Source: an uncultured Lentisphaeria bacterium
Lineage (GTDB): Bacteria > Verrucomicrobiota > Lentisphaeria > Victivallales > UBA1829
Length of the DNA: 60,471 nt
NCBI GenBank assembly: GCA_949282305.1
Contig: CASDPB010000089.1
Span: forward strand, 1 to 60,471
Reading direction: 5' to 3'
Below are positions 43,598-52,705 of this stretch, piece after piece. Numbering within the stretch: the stretch's first letter is position 1; each line of letters starts with the position of its first letter. The notes beneath the pieces were generated by a model. The model was not told the origin of the DNA. It worked only from the letters and a program-made list of their open reading frames with translations, and made no database searches. The position numbers were made by a program, and so were the translations under genes.

Positions 43598-43809
43598 AAA
43601 AAAGTCTCCGATTACACTGCAATATCATAGCACTGATAAGGATGATTTCAAGGAAGAGAGGAGTTTCAGGCGCTTAAAAAATGATGCGGAAACGAGTTTT
43701 CCCCCGCTCTTTCCTCCATCATCGGAAGCAATTTTCAGGGGATTCCGTCCGGCGGACCTTTCAAAAATCTGCAAAACATCAAAAAAATGGAATTATTTTC
43801 TTTCAATAG

Positions 43810-43827
43810 TTTGCAAAACTGCGCAAA
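43810..43827 (+). promoter_or_regulatory. Possible DeoR-type operator
   Basis: An inverted repeat TTTGC (43810-43814) / GCAAA (43823-43827) in AT-rich DNA lies 45 bp before the regulator gene. Weak; sequence alone cannot show binding. Confidence 0.3.
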
Positions 43828-43871
43828 AGGTATCATATTTCATCACAACAAAACAAAAACGCGGGTGAAAC

Positions 43872-44645
43872 ATGGTTCCTGAAAGGAAGAGGAAGCTGCT
43901 TTCCACTGAGAGGGAAGCTCTGATTTGCAGAAGTCTGCTGGAGGGTGTCAAGACCATCTCCGAGCTCAGCAATGAGCTTGGGGTGTCGGAGGCGACCGTC
44001 CGTCGCGATCTTGAGACACTTGAAGCAAACGGAAAACTGCGGAGAGTTCATGGGGGAGCGGAACTTCTTCGTCAGCACCAGGAACCGGTTTACGAGGAAA
44101 AGGCCTCACGGAATGCGGCGGAAAAGGCTTACATTGCAGAAAAAGCCGTCTCTTTCATCAAGGAATCGGATACGATTTTCCTTGACGGGGGCAGTACCGT
44201 TCTTGAACTCGCCAAGATGCTGGAGCGTTTTCATGATCTTACCGTCGTGACAAATTCGCTCATGGCGGCTTCGGCGCTGATGGAACGGAACTTCCGCCTG
44301 ATTCTCGTCGGCGGCGAGTTCAGAAGTCTCAGCCGGACCCTGGTCGGTCCGCTTACAGCAAAAATTCTCGGCGGAATGAACATTTCCAAAGCATTTCTCG
44401 GCACCATCGGGTTCGATCCGGAAAAGGGAATCAGCACGACCGACACCAACGAGGCTTACACCAAGGAACTCGTCATGAAGCGCGCGGATCATGTCTTCGT
44501 GCTTGCGGACAGCTCCAAACTCGGAGTATCCTCTTTTGTCTTCAGCGGAGACATTTCCGATATCGACACCCTGATCTCCGATCCCGGAATCCCGCAGCAC
44601 ATCCTGAAAAAACTGAAAACCCAAAATATAGAAGTCATATTCTAA
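43872..44645 (+). CDS. DeoR/GlpR-family transcriptional regulator
   Basis: A 257-residue sugar-responsive regulator. The N-terminal winged helix-turn-helix has ISELSNELGVSEATVRRDLETLE (in two halves), the DeoR signature, and GKLRRVHGGAEL. The C-terminal DeoRC effector domain contains DTIFLDGGSTVLELAKML and VVTNSLMAASALM. It usually senses a sugar phosphate. The fused E1 gene follows after 19 bp on the same strand, so it likely controls that operon. Its ribosome site is weak (GGGTG before the ATG). Confidence 0.9.
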   Translation: MVPERKRKLLSTEREALICRSLLEGVKTISELSNELGVSEATVRRDLETLEANGKLRRVHGGAELLRQHQEPVYEEKASRNAAEKAYIAEKAVSFIKESDTIFLDGGSTVLELAKMLERFHDLTVVTNSLMAASALMERNFRLILVGGEFRSLSRTLVGPLTAKILGGMNISKAFLGTIGFDPEKGISTTDTNEAYTKELVMKRADHVFVLADSSKLGVSSFVFSGDISDIDTLISDPGIPQHILKKLKTQNIEVIF

Positions 44646-44664
44646 CCAATCCAAGGAGAACGAA

Positions 44665-46968
44665 ATGGGCAACTACCTGAGCGATTCCGGTCCGAACTTC
44701 AAGGCCGGAGAAGTAAAACTGAACTCCATCCCCGAGTATCAGTATAACAAAGACATGAAGAAGGAACTCAAGGCCGGCCATCTCAAAAAAGAAGATCTGG
44801 CGGAACTCTATGAGTCCATGCTCGTCATCCGCGAATTCGAGGAAATGATCCTCAAACTCAAAAACGGCGCCTATGAAGTCCTCAGCGACTATGAATACCG
44901 CGGCCCGACGCACCTTTCCATCGGTCAGGAAGCAACAGCGGCGGGCGTCTGCTCCGCTCTCAACATCACGGACGAAATCACCTCCACCCACCGCGGGCAC
45001 GGAGACTCCATTGCGAAGGGCTTTCATGCCATCAAGAGAATGACCGAGGCACAGCTCAAGGCACGCTGCCCCGAATTCTCCGCCCTCTCCGGCGACGCGC
45101 TTCTGGAAGCCGTTCTTGAAGATCACGTTTTCAGAACCATTGCCGAACTCTTCGGTAAAGAAGCCGGCTACGGCAAAGGACGCGGCGGAGGAATGCACAT
45201 CGCGGACTTCCGCGTCGGGCACCTCGGCGCAAACGCGATCGTCGGCGGCGGCATCCCGATCGCCACGGGCGCGGCAATGACCAACCGCATCGACATTGAT
45301 CCTTCCCATAAGGGAAAAATTGTCTGTGCATTCGCCGGTGACGGCGCTTATGCCAACGGTGTCGTGCTGGAATCCTTCAACTGGGCATGCCAGGGACAGT
45401 TCACCGATCCGGATCTCTCCAGCATCAACTTCGGGCTCCCGATCATCTACTGCCTCATCAACAACCACTTCGGAATGACGGGCAGAGCCGATCGCGAAGT
45501 GACCGGCGTCAATCCGCTTGTCCGCCGCGCCGCCGGGTTCTCCAATGAAAACATGCACGCCGAAGTCGTCAACGGCATGGACCCGCTGGCTGTCAGAGAC
45601 GCCATCGAACGCGCAAGGAAAACCATTGCCGAAGGCAAGGGCCCGGTCATGCTCGAATTCAACACCTACCGCTATTTCGGACACTCCCTTTCCGACCCGA
45701 GAACGGAATACCGCACGAAAGATGAAGAGGCGAAATGGAAAGCGGTCGATCCGGTTCCCTGCTTCCGGCAGAAACTGCTCGAGAGCGGCGTCTTCACGGA
45801 AGAGGAGCTTGCCGGCATGGAAGCGAACGTCGTGGAAAGAAACAAGAAGGCGGCGCGCCGTGCCGCGGATTCCGACGATCCGAAGCCGGAAGACGTCATC
45901 AAATACATGTACACCGATACATCCAGCGAAACCGTCCCCGCTCCCTACAATCAGCTCATGAAACGCGGCGAACGTCCCGTCATCAAGCGTGACGCGGAAA
46001 GCCGCATCACCTACAAGGACGCGATCAAGGAAGGCATGATTGAGGAAATGGAACGCGATGCGCGCGTCGTTCTCTACGGAGAGGACGTTGCGGATTACGG
46101 CAATGCGTTCAAGCTGACCAAGGGCATGCTCGAATACTTCGGACGCGCCCGCGTGTTCAACACCCCGATTTCCGAAGCCGCAATCGTCGGCACCGGCGTC
46201 GGCATGGCAATGACGGGCTATCGTCCGGTCGTCGAACTCATGTATATGGATTTCGCGCTGATGGCTTCCGACCAGATTTCCAATCAGGCGGCGAAATGGC
46301 ATTACATGACCGGCGCATCGACCAAGGTTCCGATGGTGATCCGCTGCTCCGTCGGCGGCGGCAAGGGATACGGCGGGCAGCACTCCCAGTCCCTCGAATC
46401 CATCTTCGCCCACATTCCCGGCACCTACGTCGTATATCCCTCCAACCCCTACGATGCAAAGGGACTCATCAAGACCGCGATCCGCGACGACAACCCCGTC
46501 GTCTTCGTGGAAGGCCAGCTTCTTTACAACATGAAGGGCGTGGTTCCGGCGGAAGATTACACAATTCCGTTCGGCGTTGCGAACGTTCTGCGTGAAGGTT
46601 CCGACCTCACATTCGTCGGCTGGGGCCCCGCAATCAACGACGCCGTCAAAGCGGCGGATGCTCTCGCGGAAGAAGGCGTCAGCGTTGAGGTGATCGACGC
46701 ACGCACGCTCGTTCCGTTCGACTGGGAAACCGTTTTCGCCTCTGTCCGCAAGACCGGCAAGTGCGTTGTCATGAGCCAGTGCGTCGACATCGGCAGCTTC
46801 ACGGGAGAAATCGTTTCCAGAATCATGGAGGAATGCTTCGACTCTCTTGACGCACCGGTTCTCAAGATCGGCGCGAAAAACGGTATTGCCCCGCAGGCGC
46901 ACTGCCTCGAAAAGGCGTTCCTCCCGAGCGTCGAGGAAATGGTCGCAGCAGCTAAGAAAATCCTTTGA
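44665..46968 (+). CDS. 2-oxoacid dehydrogenase E1 component, fused alpha and beta subunits
   Basis: A 767-residue thiamine-diphosphate decarboxylase. Residues 1 to about 425 match E1 alpha: GPTHLSIGQEATAAGVC, the TPP/Mg motif GDGAYANGVVLESFN and NNHFGMTGRADREVTG. An insert of about 30 residues in the N-terminal half (LEDHVFRTIAELFGKEAGYG) is notable. From about 430 the protein matches E1 beta (DAIKEGMIEEMERDARVVLYGEDVADYG split in two, then GGGKGYGGQHSQSLE). Alpha and beta are separate genes in most bacteria. The E2 gene overlaps its end by 4 bp. The substrate may be pyruvate, acetoin or branched-chain 2-oxoacids; I cannot tell. Confidence 0.92.
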   Translation: MGNYLSDSGPNFKAGEVKLNSIPEYQYNKDMKKELKAGHLKKEDLAELYESMLVIREFEEMILKLKNGAYEVLSDYEYRGPTHLSIGQEATAAGVCSALNITDEITSTHRGHGDSIAKGFHAIKRMTEAQLKARCPEFSALSGDALLEAVLEDHVFRTIAELFGKEAGYGKGRGGGMHIADFRVGHLGANAIVGGGIPIATGAAMTNRIDIDPSHKGKIVCAFAGDGAYANGVVLESFNWACQGQFTDPDLSSINFGLPIIYCLINNHFGMTGRADREVTGVNPLVRRAAGFSNENMHAEVVNGMDPLAVRDAIERARKTIAEGKGPVMLEFNTYRYFGHSLSDPRTEYRTKDEEAKWKAVDPVPCFRQKLLESGVFTEEELAGMEANVVERNKKAARRAADSDDPKPEDVIKYMYTDTSSETVPAPYNQLMKRGERPVIKRDAESRITYKDAIKEGMIEEMERDARVVLYGEDVADYGNAFKLTKGMLEYFGRARVFNTPISEAAIVGTGVGMAMTGYRPVVELMYMDFALMASDQISNQAAKWHYMTGASTKVPMVIRCSVGGGKGYGGQHSQSLESIFAHIPGTYVVYPSNPYDAKGLIKTAIRDDNPVVFVEGQLLYNMKGVVPAEDYTIPFGVANVLREGSDLTFVGWGPAINDAVKAADALAEEGVSVEVIDARTLVPFDWETVFASVRKTGKCVVMSQCVDIGSFTGEIVSRIMEECFDSLDAPVLKIGAKNGIAPQAHCLEKAFLPSVEEMVAAAKKIL

Positions 46969-46988
46969 TACAGAGAGAAGGTCGCTAC

Positions 46989-48371
46989 ATGGCAACTAAG
47001 ATACCAGTACCCAGACTCGGTCAGTCCGAGGAGACCGTCACGATTCAGTCGTGGAAGGTCAAAGAGGGCGATGTCATCAAGAAGGGCGACGTTCTGTTCG
47101 ACGTCGAAACAGACAAAGCCGTTCTTGATGTGGAATCGCAGTTTGAAGGAACCGTTCTGAAGATTCTCGTTCCGGCGGGAAAAGAAGTTCCGGTTCTCTG
47201 TACAGGTCTGATCGTCGGCACCCCCGGCGAAGACATTTCCGCACTTGTGGCGGAAGCATCGGCACCGGCACCCAAAGCCGCACCTGCGGCACCCGCTCCG
47301 AAAGCGGCGGCTCCCGCTCCCAAGGCGGCACCTGCGGCACCGGCTCCCAAAGCGGCTCCGGCGCCTGTCGCGGCACCTGTTGCCGCAGCTCCCGTCGCAG
47401 CTCCGGCACCGGCGGCGGCACCCGCGAAGAAACCGGTCTCCCCGAGAGCCCGCGCCTTTGCGAAAGACTATCTGATCGACATCAACAAGGTCCCCGGAAC
47501 CGGCGGAGATGTGGGGCGCGTCACGGAAAAGGACGTGAAAGACTATCTTGAGACTTCCGGCTACAACGCGAAGAAGATCACTCCCGCGGCGCTGAATGTC
47601 GCCAGAGAGAACAAGCTGGAACTGCTCAGCCTGAACGGCAGCGGCGAAGGCGGCAGAATCACGCTTGCGGACGTGAAGGACGCGGTCGCGGAACTTCCGA
47701 AACCGATGAGCACGATGCGCAAAGTGATTGCAAGACGTCTTTCCGAGTCCAAGCACGTCATGCCGCACTTCTATGTCACGGTCTCCATCGACATGAGTGC
47801 GGTCAAGGCGAAACGCGCGGCACTGAAGAAACAGAATATCAGCATCAGCGTCAATGTGTTCATCGCGAAAGCGGTCGCACTTGCCCTGAAGGAGTTCCCG
47901 AACATCAACGCCGAGTGCATCGGAGACGCCGTCGTACACAAGACCAAAGTGAACCTCGGCATCGCGGTCAGCCTCGACAACGGACTGGTCGTTCCGGTCA
48001 TCCGGAACGCCGACAGAAAAGCGCTGGATGAACTTGCGGACGAAATTGCGGAACAGGCAGCCAAGGCACGTTCCGGCAAACTTACGCCGGAAGACATGTC
48101 CGGCGGTTCCTTCACAATCTCCAACATGGGCATGATGAACGTGGAAAACTTCTGCGCGATCATCAATCCCGGTGAAAGCGGAATTCTTGCGGTGTCCTCC
48201 GCAATCCCGACTCCGGTTGTGGACAAGGAAGGCAATATCGTTGTACGCGACATGATGAAAATCACATTGAGCGTGGATCATCGTATCGTCGACGGCTCCG
48301 AAGGAGCGAAGTTTGTGAACGCAGTCAAGTCAAAACTTGAAAATGCGGCACTTTGGGATTCATTGATCTGA
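46989..48371 (+). CDS. Dihydrolipoamide acyltransferase (E2) of 2-oxoacid dehydrogenase complex
   Basis: A 460-residue E2. The lipoyl domain (1 to about 78) has VETDKAVLDVES with the lipoylated Lys. Residues about 88-155 form an Ala/Pro/Lys linker with many APAPKAAP repeats. The peripheral E1/E3-binding domain (RARAFAKDYLIDINKVPGTG in part) leads to the catalytic domain with GGSFTISNMGMM and DHRIVDG (active His). A second small peripheral-type segment (PAALNVARENKLEL) seems present. The in-frame codon at 46965 is less likely than the ATG at 46989, which follows GAGAAGG. No E3 gene is adjacent, so the lipoamide dehydrogenase must come from elsewhere. Confidence 0.93.
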   Translation: MATKIPVPRLGQSEETVTIQSWKVKEGDVIKKGDVLFDVETDKAVLDVESQFEGTVLKILVPAGKEVPVLCTGLIVGTPGEDISALVAEASAPAPKAAPAAPAPKAAAPAPKAAPAAPAPKAAPAPVAAPVAAAPVAAPAPAAAPAKKPVSPRARAFAKDYLIDINKVPGTGGDVGRVTEKDVKDYLETSGYNAKKITPAALNVARENKLELLSLNGSGEGGRITLADVKDAVAELPKPMSTMRKVIARRLSESKHVMPHFYVTVSIDMSAVKAKRAALKKQNISISVNVFIAKAVALALKEFPNINAECIGDAVVHKTKVNLGIAVSLDNGLVVPVIRNADRKALDELADEIAEQAAKARSGKLTPEDMSGGSFTISNMGMMNVENFCAIINPGESGILAVSSAIPTPVVDKEGNIVVRDMMKITLSVDHRIVDGSEGAKFVNAVKSKLENAALWDSLI

Positions 48372-48394
48372 TCTTGCGCGATCGCTGTTCCCTG

Positions 48395-48435
48395 CGGGAA
48401 AAGACAGGCAGTCCTGTCTTTTCCCGTTTCTCTTT
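48395..48435 (+). terminator. Terminator of the E1/E2 operon
   Basis: A perfect 14-bp stem, cgggaaaagacagg (48395-48408) / cctgtcttttcccg (48413-48426), has a 4-nt loop and is followed by TTTCTCTTTTT. Confidence 0.95.
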
Positions 48436-48449
48436 TTATGAAAACTGTA

Positions 48450-48515
48450 TTTAACAGGTTAATGTTAAATATAACATAAGAAAAGACTTGATTTTTCCTT
48501 ATTCCATTATATTAT
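48450..48515 (+). promoter_or_regulatory. Promoter and palindromic sites of the 724-residue hydrolase-like gene
   Basis: TTGATT (48488-48493) is followed after 16 nt by TATTAT (48510-48515). Just upstream, two overlapping inverted repeats are seen: tttaac/gttaaa (48450-48455 and 48464-48469) and atgtta/taacat (48462-48467 and 48472-48477). They could bind a regulator. Confidence 0.5.
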
Positions 48516-48562
48516 ATATTCCGACACTGAACCACCCGTAAAAACAAACGAGGATCAATCTT

Positions 48563-50737
48563 ATGAATATCAGTGATTTGCCGACGGGCACCGCACCGGC
48601 GCCGATTCGTTTCAAACATTTTCCGGTCAAGTGGCAGGCATTCCTGTGGCGGAACTGGGAGTATGTCCCGGCAGCCAGACTTGCAGAGGTTCTCCAATGC
48701 ACGGAACAGACCGTTCTCGACGCCGCGGCGGAGCTGGGACTGCCCGCAGCGCATGAGGTCAGCCCGAAATGGCTCCTTTCCGGTTATCTGACGATCATCC
48801 GCTCGAACTGGCACCTCCTCAACTACCGTCAGCTTCTTCAGCTTCTGGACTGGACTCCGGAACAGCTTGCCTACACGCTCAAGGAAGAAGATTTCCTCTG
48901 GGCGAAACTCGGTGCTCTCAAGCCCGCCTGCGGGGAACTGAAATACATGCCGCTGACTCCGGAAGAACGCAAAGCTACGGCTCTTTTCCGTGAGCGGGTC
49001 CGCAAGCATATTCCGCAGGAATGCGGGATGAATTATTCCGAACCGCCTTTCACTTTCGCAGAGAAATACGCCGCACAGGAATTCACCGGCGGCAGGGAAC
49101 GGTTTGAACTGAATTTCATCCATTCCTATGCGGCAAGCTGCGGGGACATCTTTATCGACATCGAAAAACGCGATCCGGTTCCGGAAAATCTGCTTCAGCA
49201 GTATGCCTCCATGGGAATCAAGGGAGTCTGGATGCACGCGATTCTCTATCTGCTTCATCCGGTGAAAGGTTCCGAGGAATTCTCCAGGGGATATGAAACG
49301 CGCCTCCGCAATCTCGCCGTTCTTGCGGAACGCTGCGCAAAATACGGGATCGGCATTTATCTGTATCTGAACGAACCGCGCGGAATGCCTTATGCGTTCT
49401 ATGAGAAAAATCCGGACTGGGCAGGCATCGACGTTCCCGGAAACAATATGCGCACCAACTGCACAAGCGGGGGAAAACCTCTTGAATGGCTTGAAGAGGC
49501 ATGTGCGGCGGTGTTCAAAGCGGTTCCGGCGCTTGCGGGCGCATTCATGATTACAATGTCGGAAAATCCGACCCACTGCAATTATGCGTTCAACAAGCGG
49601 GAATGCCCGCGGTGCAAAGACCGGGACGGCGCGGATCTGATTGCGGAAGTCATTGCGGCGGCGGAGAGAGGAATTCATGCATCCGCTCCCAAGGCGAAGC
49701 TGCTGGTTTCCGACTGGGCGTGGCGGGAAAAGGCGCCCGACACGGATAACACCGCATTCAAGCGGAAAGTCATTGACAGGCTTCCGAAGAATGTCTGGTT
49801 CATGAGTATCAGCGAATGGGGCAAGGAGACGGTTGCCGGAGGCATAAAAGGCAGCGTCGTGGACTATTCGATCTCACAGGTCGGTCCCAGCGGGGAAGCC
49901 GCCGAAGTCTGGCGGCACGCGCAGTCGCGCGGACTCAAAACCGTTGCGAAGATACAGATGAACAACTCCTGGGAACTTTCCGCGGTGCCGTATATTCCCG
50001 TCCCGTATCTGCTCCAGGAACATCTGGACAATCTTTCGCGTCTCGGCGTGGACGGACTGATGCTGAGCTGGACGCTCGGCGGCTATCCGGGCGGCAATCT
50101 CGAGCTTCTCTACAAGAATGTGGAAGTGCTTGCCGCCGACAAGTTCAGCGTGAACGTCGCCGGTAAAATCTGCGAGGCGTGGCATCTGTTCAGCGACGCA
50201 TTCCGCGAATTCCCGTTCAGCTGTCCTGTGATCTATAACGGACCGATGAACTACGGACCCATGAATCTCCTGTATCCGGAGGACACCGGATACCGTGCCA
50301 CCATGCTCGGTTTTCCTTATGACGACCTGACCGGATGGAGGGATATTTATCCGGAGGAGATTTTCGAGGATCAGTTCCGCAAAGTCACGGAAGGCTGGCA
50401 GAAGGGACTTGATCTTCTGACTTCGCTCAAGGAACAGCTGAAACCGTCGGATCAGGCTCCCTATGAGGAACTCCGCCGCATGGCGGAAGCATCCTACTGC
50501 CATCTGCGGAGCACATACCTGCAAATCCGTTTTGTGCGTCAGCGCAACGCCGGCGACAAAACGGCGATGATCGCGACAGTCCGGGAGGAATTGTCTCTGG
50601 TTCACCGGCTTTACGAACTGGCGCGCATAGATTCCCGGATCGGATTCGAGGCGAGCAATCACTATTACTACTCTCTGAACGACCTGATTGAGAAAATGGT
50701 CAATTGCGAGGATGTAATCGACCGTCTGTCGGAATAA
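48563..50737 (+). CDS. Putative TIM-barrel glycoside-hydrolase-like protein
   Basis: A 724-residue soluble protein. No signal peptide is evident, so it is probably cytoplasmic. Residues 20-140 are helical and contain an HTH-like AARLAEVLQCTEQTVLDAAAEL. The central region (about 170-520) reads as a beta/alpha barrel: GIKGVWMHAI, KYGIGIYLYLNEPRGMPY, GAFMITMSENPTH with a candidate catalytic Glu in SEN, CPRCKDRDGADLIAEV, LVSDWAWR and LMLSWTLGGYPGGN. A helical C-terminus follows. It loosely recalls GH20-like or DUF4838-type proteins common in Lentisphaerota. The substrate is unknown. It is monocistronic, with its own promoter and a 3' hairpin. Confidence 0.6.
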   Translation: MNISDLPTGTAPAPIRFKHFPVKWQAFLWRNWEYVPAARLAEVLQCTEQTVLDAAAELGLPAAHEVSPKWLLSGYLTIIRSNWHLLNYRQLLQLLDWTPEQLAYTLKEEDFLWAKLGALKPACGELKYMPLTPEERKATALFRERVRKHIPQECGMNYSEPPFTFAEKYAAQEFTGGRERFELNFIHSYAASCGDIFIDIEKRDPVPENLLQQYASMGIKGVWMHAILYLLHPVKGSEEFSRGYETRLRNLAVLAERCAKYGIGIYLYLNEPRGMPYAFYEKNPDWAGIDVPGNNMRTNCTSGGKPLEWLEEACAAVFKAVPALAGAFMITMSENPTHCNYAFNKRECPRCKDRDGADLIAEVIAAAERGIHASAPKAKLLVSDWAWREKAPDTDNTAFKRKVIDRLPKNVWFMSISEWGKETVAGGIKGSVVDYSISQVGPSGEAAEVWRHAQSRGLKTVAKIQMNNSWELSAVPYIPVPYLLQEHLDNLSRLGVDGLMLSWTLGGYPGGNLELLYKNVEVLAADKFSVNVAGKICEAWHLFSDAFREFPFSCPVIYNGPMNYGPMNLLYPEDTGYRATMLGFPYDDLTGWRDIYPEEIFEDQFRKVTEGWQKGLDLLTSLKEQLKPSDQAPYEELRRMAEASYCHLRSTYLQIRFVRQRNAGDKTAMIATVREELSLVHRLYELARIDSRIGFEASNHYYYSLNDLIEKMVNCEDVIDRLSE

Positions 50738-50755
50738 ATCAATTTTCCGGATTCA

Positions 50756-50790
50756 CGGAACGGGGAAGCTGACATGGGTTCCCCGTTCCG
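50756..50790. terminator. Bidirectional hairpin between convergent genes
   Basis: Perfect 12-bp stem cggaacggggaa (50756-50767) / ttccccgttccg (50779-50790) with an 11-nt loop, placed between the 3' ends of two convergent genes. No T-run is present. Confidence 0.5.
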
Positions 50791-50811
50791 GCAGTTGATG
50801 CCGTCCGGAGA

Positions 50812-52014
50812 CTATTCTCCCTCTCCTTCCGCGCGGACGCGGAGCGAACCTTTGGAAAGACGGGCAGTCAGCAAGGTTCCCGCGGGGACTTCACGCGCAT
50901 CCGTGACCGGCTTTCCGCGGGAATCGAAAATCATTGCATAACCGCGGTTCAGAATGCTGAACGGACTCAGGCTTTTCAGTTGTCCCTGCATCATGCGGAG
51001 CCGGGCGTCCGCATCGGACACGGCATTGTCCAGAGCAACGGACATATCTTTCAGAAGCGTATCAATTTCCTGGCTTTTCTCCATTACGAAGTAGGAGGGA
51101 CGGCGCAGCGCCTCCGAGGAAATCAGGGAATCCAGACGGCTCTTCGCACGTTCATACGCAAGGGAAATCGAGGCGACAATCCGAGTCCGCATGGAATCCA
51201 AAGCCTCATTCAGCGCCGCTTTGTCGGGGATAATCATTTCCGCCGCCCCGGAAGGCGTTGGCGCACGAAGATCCGCGGCAAAATCGGCAATCGTGAAATC
51301 AATTTCATGACCGACCGCGCTTACGACGGGAATCCGGCTCGCCGCAATCGCGCGCGCCACCACCTCTTCGTTGAACGGCCAGAGGTCTTCCAGACTGCCG
51401 CCTCCGCGCGTCACCACGATCACGTCCACTTTTCCGTAACGGTTGAAAAAATTCACTCCGGCTGCAATATAACGTTCCGCCCCCCTGCCCTGAACGGGAG
51501 CCGGATAAATCTTGATGTCAAGCGTCGGGAAACGCGAAAGGGAAATTTTCAGAAAGTCATGCAACGCGGCTCCGTCGGGAGATGTCACGAGCCCGATGCG
51601 TGCCGGAATGTACGGAATCGGCTTTTTCCGGGATTCGTCGAAGAGCCCTTCCGCGGCAAGACGCTGTTTCAGCAGTTCAAACTGGCGCTGGAGATCGCCG
51701 AGCCCCACAGGGCGCAGACTGCGGATATTGAGCTGATACTCTCCGCGCTGCATATAAACGGACAGCTTGCCGTATGCTTCGATCTGGGCACCTTCGCGCA
51801 CTTTGAGTTTGGCGCATTCATTCGCGCCGCCGAAATAGACCGCCTTGATCTGGGAAGAGGCATCCTTCAATGTCATATAGGCATGACCGCTGCGGTGAAG
51901 CGTCAGATTGCCGACCTCGCCGCTGACCCACATCGGACGAAGCGAGCCGTCGACGATGTCGCGCATGATCCCGTTCAGTTCGGTCACGCTCCATATTTTC
52001 TCCGTCTCCGGCAT
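50812..52014 (-). CDS. xseA: Exodeoxyribonuclease VII large subunit
   Basis: A 400-residue catalytic subunit of the single-strand DNA nuclease. The N-terminal OB fold starts WSVTELNGIMRDIV and has VSGEVGNL. The nuclease domain has GLVTSPDGAALHDFL, VTRGGGSLEDLWPFNEE and VSAVGHEIDFTIADFAADLRAPTPS (in parts), then a coiled coil. xseB is not adjacent. It is the last gene of the minus-strand unit YjbQ, IMPase, M50, XseA, 1 bp after the M50 gene. Confidence 0.95.
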   Translation of the reverse strand: MPETEKIWSVTELNGIMRDIVDGSLRPMWVSGEVGNLTLHRSGHAYMTLKDASSQIKAVYFGGANECAKLKVREGAQIEAYGKLSVYMQRGEYQLNIRSLRPVGLGDLQRQFELLKQRLAAEGLFDESRKKPIPYIPARIGLVTSPDGAALHDFLKISLSRFPTLDIKIYPAPVQGRGAERYIAAGVNFFNRYGKVDVIVVTRGGGSLEDLWPFNEEVVARAIAASRIPVVSAVGHEIDFTIADFAADLRAPTPSGAAEMIIPDKAALNEALDSMRTRIVASISLAYERAKSRLDSLISSEALRRPSYFVMEKSQEIDTLLKDMSVALDNAVSDADARLRMMQGQLKSLSPFSILNRGYAMIFDSRGKPVTDAREVPAGTLLTARLSKGSLRVRAEGEGE

Positions 52015-52015
52015 C

Positions 52016-52645
52016 TTATGCGCTCCCGCCGACCAGATGCGCGATCACTGACACCAGCAGAGAACCGATCACAAAGAGAAAACGGACTCCCAGGAAAGCA
52101 AGAAGCATGACGAACAGCATGAACCCCTTGACGACTTCCGAGGATACGCTGTTCAGTTTCGGAAAAATGCTCGCCAGGATATGCCAGCCGTCCAGCCCCG
52201 GCGCCGGAATCAGATTGAAAGCGAGAAGGACAAAGTTGTAAATGCCGAACAGAGCCAGAAACTGCTGAAGCATCGTCCTTGCCTGTTCCTCAAGCCCGGG
52301 AATCCGGTAGCTTATGCCGAGCAGAATGCCGCCGACAAGAAAAAGCACAAAATTGGCAAAGGGACCGGCGACGGATACTTTCAACATGCTCCAGCGTCCG
52401 CGGAGCAGCGTCGGATTCACGGGGACGCCTCCCCAGGCAATCCCGAAAAACGCCATCATCAGCAGAGACATGAAGCCCATCTGTTTCATCGGATTCAGGG
52501 TGAGATGATCCTGCAGGGTATAGTCTCCCTCCCGGACTCCCATCCAGGCATGGAAATATTCGTGCAGGCATACCGAAAAAGTCACAATCAGGCACACGGA
52601 AAAGAAATAAACCGGATTGGTCCATAATGTCTGAATAAAAAGCAA
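52016..52645 (-). CDS. Site-2 protease family (M50) membrane metalloprotease
   Basis: A 209-residue intramembrane protease with about five to six helices. The zinc motif is HEYFH in SVCLHEYFHAWMG and the third ligand lies in the LDGWH segment (LIPAPGLDGWHIL). It lacks a PDZ domain, like the short rhomboid-sized S2P group. The start is a TTG: AGGAGAA lies at ideal spacing, and no in-frame ATG exists near the N-terminal helix. It may cleave membrane-bound anti-sigma factors or signal-peptide remnants. It lies between IMPase and xseA. Confidence 0.85.
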   Translation of the reverse strand: MLFIQTLWTNPVYFFSVCLIVTFSVCLHEYFHAWMGVREGDYTLQDHLTLNPMKQMGFMSLLMMAFFGIAWGGVPVNPTLLRGRWSMLKVSVAGPFANFVLFLVGGILLGISYRIPGLEEQARTMLQQFLALFGIYNFVLLAFNLIPAPGLDGWHILASIFPKLNSVSSEVVKGFMLFVMLLAFLGVRFLFVIGSLLVSVIAHLVGGSA

Positions 52646-52705
52646 TGTTGTTCTCCTGTTACTGTTTCATGAAAAAGCGTATTATACAATCGGAATGTCC
52701 GATTT

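Noticed and set aside
44635-46995. A 786-residue open frame antisense to the E1 fusion gene
   Set aside because: It lies wholly opposite a well-matched E1 gene. Its protein has no domain and repeats low-complexity residues, as expected from the complement of a GC-rich gene with strong codon bias.
47260-47450. Tandem DNA repeat in the E2 gene
   Set aside because: This is the coding sequence of an Ala/Pro/Lys linker normal for E2 proteins, not an independent repeat element.
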